A stretch of DNA of 64,000 bases from Ailurus styani (Eukaryota > Chordata > Mammalia > Carnivora > Ailuridae): assembly GCA_002007465.1 (NCBI GenBank), contig LNAC01001236.1:124001-188000 (forward strand), in the 5' to 3' direction. The position numbers and the translations under genes were made by a program. The notes beneath the pieces were generated by a model. It was given only the letters and a program-made list of their open reading frames with translations. It was not told the DNA's origin and ran no database searches. Numbering within the stretch: position 1 is the first letter of the stretch; each line of letters starts with the position of its first letter. Shown in pieces: positions 56,211-64,000 of this stretch.

Positions 56211-56439
56211 CAGTAATAATATGTGCACAGTGATTCATGTTTTTCAAGATGTTTTCACATAAATAATGCCATTTATTCCTTAAGACAGCTCTGAGAATTA
56301 AGCCTAAGATATAGAATTAAACTTTTGTAGGAGATTAAGCTAAATCTCTGTTTTAAAATAACTTGTCCAATTGACTTTGTTTCTCTGATTTCAGTTTTCT
56401 CATCAGTAATATGAGGAAAAGAGGATGAACTTAACCCAG
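56211..56439 (-). mobile_element. Possible diverged MIR pieces
   Basis: 'TTTTCACATAAATAATGCCATTTATTCCTTAAGACAGCTCTGAGAA' resembles a reversed MIR. 'TGATTTCAGTTTTCTCATCAGTAATATGAGG' after it resembles a sense MIR core (cctcagtttcctcatctgtaaaatgggg). Both are weak. Confidence 0.4.
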
Positions 56440-57030
56440 TTGTTGTGCTGTATCAAATTTGCTTGACCCAACATGGCCCCAGCCCCTTGGAAGCTTACTT
56501 AAGTGAGAGTCAGCCAGTCACTGCCATAGCTTCCTCTCCTCACACTATCAAATGTCTCAGCCTCCCTAAGGAGTGAAGACGGAGATGCCACATGGCTTCC
56601 ATCACGTCTGCCCAGCAGGAACCACAGTAGTTCCTTCACTCAAGTTCTACCTAACCAGATTCACTGTGGCTCTGACTTACCCAACAACTGCCCAAAGGGG
56701 CCAGGTAATACAACCTGGAAATCAAGGAAATTTAAAATAATGGGGTAAATCGTGGCCAATAAGAAGCAGCAAAAAGCCACTGACAAATGTATCACTTACT
56801 ACTCCTCCTTCTCAAACCCAACAGTCGTTTATGAGGCATAGTGGATCTATACTGCCTCTCAGAAGATGTCCCATGACATGAGCAACTGGCTATGTCTCTC
56901 TCTGAAGCAGTGGCCATCTTGATAATACACCATCTTATATTTGCTTACTACCCTCCTCCTCTCCTTTACTACTCTTCTTCCCTCACTTTTGCTCTCTTGG
57001 GATTCCACTCCAAATAAAACACTGACATAT
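56440..57030 (+). mobile_element. Probable ERV solo-LTR-like repeat
   Basis: The 3' end is LTR-like: a pyrimidine-rich run ('CCCTCCTCCTCTCC'), then 'GGGATTCCACTCCAAATAAAACACTGACA' with an AATAAA signal near the end. The upstream text 'CAGCCTCCCTAAGGAGTGAAG' and 'GCCTCTCAGAAGATGTCCCATGAC' recalls a carnivore LTR. No viral coding sequence is visible. The 56859-57092 minus frame lies across its end. Confidence 0.4.
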
Positions 57031-57039
57031 AAAAATAAA

Positions 57040-57130
57040 TAAACAGAATACAATGACTGGTCCAAAGTCATATGGATAATAAGCAGTAACACTGAACTTA
57101 ACTGTAAGTATTTAGACTGAAAATGTAGTG
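57040..57130 (-). mobile_element. MIR fragment, antisense
   Basis: 'ACTGGTCCAAAGTCATATGGATAATAAGCAGTAAC' resembles the reversed MIR centre (acttgcccaaggtcacacagctagtaagtggcag). Short. Confidence 0.55.
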
Positions 57131-57965
57131 CTCAGTTATATTGTTCTTCTACCACGCATTATCCCCGAGTAACATTAGTTAAGAAACTTTCCCAAACAAC
57201 TCCACAGAACATGTCAATAAAAAATCAGGTATATTAAAAGTCTTTTCCAAAGGATGTTCAAATACAGCCAGTTTCCATACACTGTTTCTTCCAATTATCA
57301 CAGCAATTTGTGCCTTATTGTCAAATCATTTTCACCTCATCTGTAAGCTCCAATTGATTGAGGCATTTTGCCTCATTAGTTTTTAATTGGCTCACACTGG
57401 TGCTTCTGTAAATGGCCAGTCTGACCTACAGCCATCTCTGTGGAGTGCCACTTCCTCCAGTGCTAACATGTTAAGTTTGTGTAGGGATAGTTGACTTCAA
57501 TATCACCACAGTAGGCAGATCTGGGTAAAATGTATAAGACCGTTAGATCTTGAAATTCCTGAGGAAAAATCAATCCTGGAATTGCTGCTATAGCAACTGA
57601 CAAGGAAATAAAAAAAGAAGAAGGGTAGCAGAAAGCTGGAGTGAGCATGAGGAAACCTAAGTTATGTGATTCTCATAAGTTACTTCCCTTCTTTGAGCTA
57701 TAGTTTCCTATTCTACTTAATTCTTATTTATCTAAATAAATAATGCCACTAAACTTAATTATCTCTAGGATTCCTGCTAGCTATAAAATCCAATTATTTC
57801 ACTGGTTAAGTACTATGGATAATGTAAATAATTGCATATGAAACTACACTCTGCTCTTGAAAGAATACTCTGTTTTAAACTTCTCGGTGATCAACAAAAG
57901 GTTGAAATTACCAATACTTTTCCAAAGAAAGTTTTACTTTTCAGAAATTCAGAACAATACTTAGA
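57131..57965. other. Mostly unrecognised DNA
   Basis: 57640-57790 ('GTGATTCTCATAAGTTACTTCCCTTC' ...) may be a weak sense MIR. The rest looks unique. Confidence 0.4.
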
Positions 57966-57978
57966 TGATAGCCATTTT

Positions 57979-58175
57979 TTAAAAGATTTAATTTATTTAT
58001 TTGAAAACAAGAGAGAGAGAGCACATGGGTGAGGGGGTGGGGGGAGGGACAGGTAGAGAGAGGGAGAAAGACTCCTCGATGAGCAGGGAGCCTGACTTGG
58101 GACTCGATCCCAGGACCCCAGGATCATGACCTGAGGTTAAGAGGCTTAACCAACTGAGCCACCCAGGGGCCCCTC
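57979..58175 (-). mobile_element. Can-SINE, antisense
   Basis: Head AGGGGCCCCTGGGTGGCTCAG at the right and a 'TAAATAAATTAAATC' tail at the left. The duplication TGATAGCCATTTT versus TGATAGTCATTTT is at 57966-57978 and 58176-58188. The region between head and body is shortened (TTAACCTCAGG). Confidence 0.95.
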
Positions 58176-58188
58176 TGATAGTCATTTT

Positions 58189-58659
58189 AACGAGATTTTT
58201 ATATTTACTAATTTGACAGCATTTTAAGTGTAAAATGTTAACATGACTGAAAAACTTTTTTCATGCTAACGATCACCTTTCCATTTTCAGTGGGTTTTGA
58301 GACTTTAGTATTACCAACTACAAGCCAGATTAATCTATCTGTATAGCACTTAACATCTGAAGCAGTTAGCACTATTAATATAGTGCAGCACTATATTAAT
58401 AACTTTCGTACAGGTGATCATAACAATATTAAAAAACCTTTAACTACTTTCTTTATGCACAGTAAATTCAATTTCCCAAACTGCCTGTTGCTTCTAATGT
58501 TCCTCAATCAAAGATGAAATTTAACTTTTTTATTCTTCGAAAAAGCTTCCAAAGGGCAGAAGAGATAACTTAAATTCCCTCAGCCACTCAAAAGGCATAT
58601 TTATCTAACAGCATTTTCACAATAGATTAAGAGACTTGGAATAAGATTTCCAAAGTATG
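58189..58659. other. No gene recognised
   Basis: AT-rich DNA that contains the hairpin palindrome listed next. Confidence 0.5.
58373..58401. repeat. 29-bp perfect hairpin palindrome
   Basis: The left arm TATTAATATAGTGC (58373-58386) and right arm GCACTATATTAATA (58388-58401) are exact reverse complements around a single A. The next flanking pair (C/A) does not match. Confidence 0.97.
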
Positions 58660-58835
58660 CAAATGGGGTCAGACAGTCCTGGGCTTGAACCCCAACTCTG
58701 TCATTTGCTTACCTGCAAAGCAATGATAATACTTCTATGAGGATTGTTGAGAAGTTTGGAGAGAACGCCGTGAAGTGTTTGGTGCAATTTCTAGAATGGT
58801 GTATGCAATTAACAAATGGCGATTATTTTTAAACC
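58660..58835 (+). mobile_element. MIR, internally shortened
   Basis: 'TCCTGGGCTTGAACCCCAACTCTGTCATTTGCTTACC' matches MIR (tgggttcgaatcccggctctgccacttactagc). 'TGAGGATTGTTGAGAAGTTTGG' and 'CAATTAACAAATGGCG' belong to its 3' half. About 30 bp of the core (the 'gggcaagtcacttaac' part) is missing. Confidence 0.75.
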
Positions 58836-58984
58836 CCAGTAATATGTTAGTATTATAATTTTATTCACTGAGGAGGTAATAAATCTTTTGAAGAACCAAG
58901 TTAGCAGATATTCAATTTCAGCACACTGGACAGCGCTTAGAGACTAGATTAGTTCTGCTTCTCTAAAACAGGAGTTCTCAATCT
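58836..58984. other. AT-rich, possible hAT edge
   Basis: Ends in 'AACAGGAGTTCTCAATC', which resembles a Charlie-type terminal inverted repeat, next to the following L2. No body for such an element was found. Confidence 0.3.
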
Positions 58985-59965
58985 TTTCATCATCAGCACC
59001 TAACGCATGATTTTGTTTCCACTCCTGGTCTTCTTTCATTGTCCTGAATCTCATGAAACACATGAAGACACATTTAGTAGTTCAGCCAGAAAACTGGTAG
59101 TTTCATTGACATTTTTCCCTCTCTCTGCTTTACCACCTATATTCATCAAAACCAAATCAATTCACTTTTATTTGCAAAATATCTCTCCAATGAATCCATT
59201 GTATTATTTGCATCTCCACTACCATGACCCTCTTCTAAGCTATTGTAATGTTCTTGCAATTGGTCCCCTATAGCCATACTTAGCTCCCTCTGACCTCTTG
59301 TTTATACTACGGTGATATATATTTTTTTTAAAACACAAATTAGTTCATTGTCTTCCCTTTGTCTTCAAAAACATCAACAGCATCTCAAGCTCTTAGAACA
59401 AAGATCAAAACCCTTAACACAGCCCACAAGAGTCAAGATTATCTGAAGCCATTATCTACCTGTTAAACTCAACCTGAACTACTTACTTTCCCTTTTACTC
59501 CCTATGCTCTAATTCACTTTAGTCTTCTTTAGCTGCTGTTAAATGTCCTGATTGGCTTTAATCTCAGTGTGTTTGCATATATTGCTCCTTCTGATTGGAA
59601 CATTCTTCTCATTCTTATAACCTCATTCACTCCTAACACTTAATTATCAGATCTCAGATAAAAACATACCTTCCTAAGGGAAGTCCTCCATCCTTACCCA
59701 GCCCAGAAGTGAGGCTTTTCTCTTCTGTGCTCTCATAGCACGTGATTTCTTCTTTCAGCATATATGTTGATAATATACCTTAGAATTCATATATGTTTCA
59801 TTGTGAAGTTATTATATTAATAAGCTTATAATTTATTAGTCACAAAATGTAAATCTCATGAAGACAAGCATCATGCCAATTGTTCTCAATTGTATGTTCT
59901 TAGTGAATGGCACAGTTGCTGCTTACCCAAAGCTGACAGTTAATGAAAATTAGTTGAACAAAAGT
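58985..59965 (+). mobile_element. Long L2 LINE 3' region, sense
   Basis: About 1 kb in clear L2 order: 'AAATATCTCTCCAATGAATCC', 'CATCTCCACTACCATGACCC', 'AACACAAATTAGTTCATTG', 'AACCCTTAACACAGCCCACAAG', 'CTCCTTCTGATTGGAACATTCTTC', 'CAGATCTCAGATAAAAACATACC', 'TCTCATGAAGACAAGCATCATGCC' and 'GTTAATGAAAATTAGTTGAAC'. One of the two longest L2 copies here. It is 3' noncoding, with no usable frame (59007-59273 plus is fortuitous). Confidence 0.85.
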
Positions 59966-61970
59966 ACAGAAAGAAACCAAGGATTATTTTGTCATTGTTA
60001 CTTTTCCCTATGGTTTTTGTTTTGAAAATATTTTTCCTCCTACAAACTCTCAGTCTGCTTTTTTTTAAAAGATGGATTGTGTCCGACATACACAATTCAA
60101 GCCACTATGCCTACCTATTATGTACCCTTGATAATTGCGTCTGATTAACTAACTACATCACAGCTGTTCCTATAATTTGATCAGCAAATGGTCCTGATCA
60201 GCACAAAATGATCACTATCAGAATAAGTGGATATAATTTGGGGATTTGTTAACAAATGGAGCATTTCTATAAAAAAACTATACAATTTCTGTAGAATTTT
60301 TGAAATGTTAAAAACAGTGGTCTAAAAGGAACAAATATTTAGAGTACTTCAGAGAACCAGAATAGATGTTCAGTTATCTACATTTGTCTATCTGTGAACA
60401 ATTCCCAAATTATAAGTTATATAATTATAAAGTTATATAAAAGTCAATAATTCAGAACTCAGAATGTGTTTTCCAAGAAAAAATCTACCCCCCAAAATGT
60501 ACATATTACAATTTAAGCTCACATGGCATTACATAGCTGTATAGCTGAATTTTATTGCTAGCAATCAAATATAGAAGTCCACCTATGGAAAAAGTGCACG
60601 TGAAGTGGTAACTTTATTAGGAAAGATTGTTTTAAGGTTTTGAGTGATATGGAACTAATCAAAACTCTACCTGTATAAAGTTGTACTCCTTCTGAGGAAT
60701 ATAATACCTACACTTAGCTGCCTGGGAAGTGGAACTTTTGAATAATATGCATATAGGATAAGCATTCTGGGTGCTCTGCAGGCACTGGAATCTTTGGTCA
60801 GTACAAACAACTAAACTCCAAAGACTTTCCAATTCTGCTTAAGCCAGATCCTATCCCACTAACGTTCCTAGAAACTTTATTCACCCTGCTTAGTATACTT
60901 TCTCATCTGGGTAATTCACTGTGGAGCAACAAGTGAGAGTGCCTAGACAGTGATTACACTGCCCTTTTTTAAAATTTTATTTTCTATTTTTTGGTCTACG
61001 GTGGGTAAATGAAAAATAAAAAGGTCACTTAATGTATTTATCTAAATCAAAATAATAACCTGGAGTTCCTTTAAATTTGTTAAATTTTTTATAAATTAAC
61101 TAAATCAGTGAATTATGCTTGAATTGCAAATAAACCTAAGTGGATTATTCTGCTAGATTCACATGCTTTTAACTTACTGGCACAACATTTAACCAAACTC
61201 AGAAATAAAATATAGAGTGGGAAGAGGGAGGAAATTCATCGCAGAGCAGATCAAGACTTGATATAAGTGGTAAAATTTCTAGAATTATTTGAAAGACCTG
61301 GTTGGCTAATATTTATGATTAGGATGAAAACTGGAGACTGAAAGAATTGAATCCAAGCTAAAACTGTATTATGAAAAAAATGTTTGTCGCTGTTCTTAAG
61401 TGGTACAGTCCTCCTAGAAAGAGCAATTGGAAGAGCCAATTAATTCATAGTAGGCAGAAAGGCTTGAGTTAATGTAGTTTAATTAAAAAGACAGGGCTTC
61501 TTCCAATTTAAAGACAATGACAAATAAAATTTTAATTAGATTTTCAGCTTTCAGGAAAAAATATGTGCCACTGGATTTTTGTTGGGTATATACCATATTT
61601 ACTCACATAATTCCTTTTATTGCTATTTCCTTTCCTCCAATTTTAAGGAAGACATGTACTGCTTAATTTTGTTTTTGATTTGCTGTTTTTACAGGGGATT
61701 TTGTTTTCTTTTTCTCTACATGATGTTCAACATTTGTTCTAATGAAGCCAAGATCATCCTTAACGATCAGGAGTGGATCATATTAGAAAATAATCTTGGT
61801 TCTTAGAGTTTTCTTTTGGTTATCCTTTCCTTATAAATGCCTTGGTTTTCTGACAGGATTGGCCATAATAAAACTTTCCACAAATAGTTTGTACTCCCCA
61901 GGGACAAGTTTCTTTACTTAAAATTAAGGTTTCCTTCAGCAGCTGAAATCTTAAAGAAACAGAGTCCTCT
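59966..61970. other. No recognised gene or repeat
   Basis: Two kilobases of AT-rich unique-looking DNA. Frames 61251-61439 minus and 61579-61806 plus are T/F-rich chance frames. Confidence 0.5.
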
Positions 61971-61984
61971 GTTGCTGACATTTC

Positions 61985-62168
61985 TTTTTAAAAGATTTTA
62001 TTTATTTATTTATTTGAGAGGAAGAGAGAGCATGAGAAGGGAGAGGTCAGAGGGAGAAGCAGACTACCCGCCAAACAAAGAGCCTGATGTGGGACTCGAT
62101 CTCGGGACTCCAGGATCATGACCTGAGCTGAAGGCAGTCACTTAGTCAACCGAGCCACCCAGGCGCCC
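61985..62168 (-). mobile_element. Can-SINE, antisense
   Basis: Head GGGCGCCTGGGTGGCTCGG at the right and an (AAAT)n tail at the left. An imperfect duplication, GTTGCTGACATTTC versus CTGTTGACACTTTC, is at 61971-61984 and about 62171-62184. Confidence 0.94.
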
Positions 62169-62184
62169 TGCTGTTGACACTTTC

Positions 62185-62839
62185 TAATAGCCTCACATCA
62201 GGTAATTTTCTTACCTAAGTGAAAATTATTTTTATTATTAGTACTGGTCTTTTAAAGTTATTTTTTAATCATTAGAATTATTTTTGAAATGACAATATTG
62301 CTTAAGGTTGATCTTCTCAAGTAAGGTGAGTCTTGATGAAAAAGTAAAGGATCAAAGCATGGCATGTGATCTGCTTCTTGGGATGGCTGTAATGCCTATA
62401 ATTACTGGGGCCTTTAAAATGGATCATTTATAAAGTCTTACTTAAATGGTAGTCACAATAAAAACAATCTGAGTTAAGGAAAAGCTCTCTTAAAGCTGAG
62501 GGAATGGTAGTGGAAGGGATGAGGTTATCATTTGGGTAATCTGAAATAAAATGAATATAATACTTTAAATAGAATGTTGAAGGACACACAAAGAGGGGAG
62601 GAGAGGAATAATAGAGAAACAGGAGTAGGAACTTCTTCAAATTAAGGTTGAAGATGGAAAAGTAATGCAGAGTTAAACTAACAAGGATACAATACTTCAG
62701 ACACATAAAACATGCTCACCAATGAGTTAGCCACATTGTATTAAGGTAATATAGGATTGGGTATGGACAAGAAGAAAATCTAATATGTGATTCACCGTGA
62801 GTGAGGCAGATCCACATACATATAAAGTTATAATAATAA
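62185..62839. other. No recognised feature
   Basis: AT-rich DNA. The minus frame 62428-62706 (92 codons) is F/L/Y-rich and has no recognisable domain. Confidence 0.5.
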
Positions 62840-62935
62840 TGTGTCTGTATTATAGACATTGTCCTTGTCAATTTCTACCCCAGAATCCGGTAGAGCAGCT
62901 GAAAGTAGATGCTCAATAGATTTGTTCTCTCTGGT
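62840..62935 (+). mobile_element. L2/MIR 3' end fragment
   Basis: 'CCAGAATCCGGTAGAGCAGCTGAAAGTAGATGCTCAATAGATTTG' resembles the L2 terminus (ccagcgcctagcacagtgcctggcacatagtaggtgctcaataaatgt). Short. Confidence 0.5.
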
Positions 62936-63018
62936 TATTAAAGGTAAGGGTCAGATTAGCTCCTTGGATTAAGGCAACAGTCTGTCATAACTTGTCACTC
63001 TAGCAAGAAAACTGTTGG

Positions 63019-63210
63019 TGGGGTACCTGAGTGGCTCAGTGGGTTGAAGCCTCTGCCTTCGGCTCAGATCATGATCTTAGGGTCCTGGGATTGAGCCCCA
63101 TATCAAGCTCCCTGCTTGGCGGGGAGCCTGCTTCCCCCTCTTTCTCTGCCTGCCTCTCTGCCTACTTATAATCTCTCTCTGTGTCAAATAAATAAAATCT
63201 TAAAAAAAAG
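63019..63210 (+). mobile_element. Can-SINE (mustelid-type)
   Basis: Head GGGGTACCTGAGTGGCTCAG, 'TTGAAGCCTCTGCCTTCGGC' and a CT-rich region with short A tail. A perfect 14-bp duplication, AAGAAAACTGTTGG, is at 63005-63018 and 63211-63224. Confidence 0.96.
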
Positions 63211-63224
63211 AAGAAAACTGTTGG

Positions 63225-63808
63225 CATTAGGATAAAGTATATGTGGTTCTCAAGCACTATGTACTGACTGTGCCTAATATTATGTTAGAGAGGCCAGTAA
63301 TTTATTACTAATATTAAAGAACAATGTTAGTGGATGATACTTATGCCACCCTGCTATATTCTGGTATGATAGACTTTTCAGAGTGCATATCACAGCTAAG
63401 CTACCAGAAAGAGAACACAGTCCATAAAATATTTTATCTAAGTAACAGACAGCAGTGTTACCTTACAAGGACAATCATCTCTTGGGTAAGGGAGATAGAG
63501 GGGAAGGCTAAGAAGTATTATACCAGATCGTGTAGGTGAAAAAAAGGAGGTCTACTGACCAGTGATTCACAATACTTCTTTCTACAAATACATTTTCAAT
63601 TGATTAGATATTTGTTCATATTTATGCCATGAGAAATGAAATCATTTGAAGAATCCTACAGAAATAACATATAAATTGGACTTTGAATGAAAAAAAAAGT
63701 TAAAGCAGCATGTTTTTTTAGAAAAAAATGCATGGAAATGAATGAAAGAGTTTGCTGTCTGAGCTTAAATGTACTTAATTAAAATGTACTTAAATTTACT
63801 GAATTTTC
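63225..63808. other. No recognised feature
   Basis: AT-rich unique-looking DNA. The plus frame 63324-63539 (71 codons) has no recognisable domain. Confidence 0.5.
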
Positions 63809-64000
63809 TTTTTTTTAAAAAAAGATTTTATTTATTTATTTGACAGAGAGAGAGATCACAAGTAGGCAGAGAGGCAGGCAGAGGGAGAGGGAGAAGCAGG
63901 CTCCCCGCTGAGCAGAGAGCCTAATGTGGGGCTCTATCCCAGGACCCTGAGATCATGACCTGAGCCGAAGGCAGAGGCTTAGCCCTCTGAGCCACCCAGG
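63809..64000 (-). mobile_element. Can-SINE (mustelid-type), antisense, cut by window end
   Basis: T/A-rich tail at the left, (AAATAAAT) region, GAGAGAGAGATCACAAGTAGG body and the head CCTGGGTGGCTCAG at the very edge. The first few bases of the head and the right-hand duplication lie outside the window. Confidence 0.95.

Noticed and set aside
10195..57030. LTR-like blocks as ends of one provirus
   Set aside because: The blocks differ in sequence and are far apart. No retroviral coding region was seen between any of them, so they look like independent solo LTRs.

Overview
This is a 64-kb piece of carnivore nuclear DNA with no exon, promoter, CpG island or functional RNA gene that I can support. 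It is either intergenic or deep inside an intron. The best taxonomic clue is the repeats. About 28 copies of the carnivore tRNA-Lys-derived SINE (Can-SINE/SINEC) are scattered on both strands. The youngest copies have the body 'GTGGGTTAAAGCCTCTGCC ... CTGCCTACTTGTGATCTCTCTC ... TCAAATAAATAAATAAAATC', which I associate with Mustelidae (ferret, mink, marten, otter, badger). The dog-type SINEC_Cf and cat-type bodies are not seen. No open frame exceeds 138 codons, and the longest ones lie inside old LINE2 sequence.

Layout: 1-2.4 kb is unexplained, somewhat GC-richer sequence. 2.4-10 kb holds LTR-like debris, MIR and the first SINEs. 10.2-13.5 kb holds an LTR-like block, AT-rich duplicated sequence and an antisense carnivore L1 tail. 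15-22.7 kb is the densest repeat area: a tail-to-tail SINE pair inside an L2, a hAT-Charlie DNA transposon relic with a readable transposase C-terminus, and nine SINEs in under 8 kb. 22.7-28 kb is mostly unique, with a 200-bp polypurine stretch. 28-33 kb has a pentanucleotide array, L1M, L2, SINEs and an antisense MLT1 LTR. 35.3 kb is a MER20 element, and 38.3-39.4 kb is a long antisense L2. 41.0-42.3 kb is a lineage-type L1 with a twin-priming inversion that was later hit by a SINE. 43-43.8 kb has a 28-bp perfect palindrome and an LTR-like element. 44-52 kb is AT-rich with a 5'-truncated SINE and a 50-bp alternating purine/pyrimidine tract. 52.6-54 kb is L2 plus old L1M. 56.4-60 kb has an LTR-like block, MIRs, a 29-bp hairpin palindrome and a long sense L2. 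60-64 kb is unique AT-rich DNA with three more SINEs, the last cut by the window edge.

No genes work together here. What the window records is a history of insertions. Ancient MIR, L2, MLT1, MER20 and hAT copies form the base layer. Old L1M and then carnivore L1 copies landed in or beside them, and several Can-SINE subfamilies landed on top with target-site duplications that can still be read. Repeat family names come from remembered consensus sequences, not from a search. The most noteworthy signals are structural: two long perfect palindromes, the alternating purine/pyrimidine tract, the twin-primed L1, and a SINE without its A box that still carries a 21-bp duplication. I found no evidence of a previously undescribed coding system.
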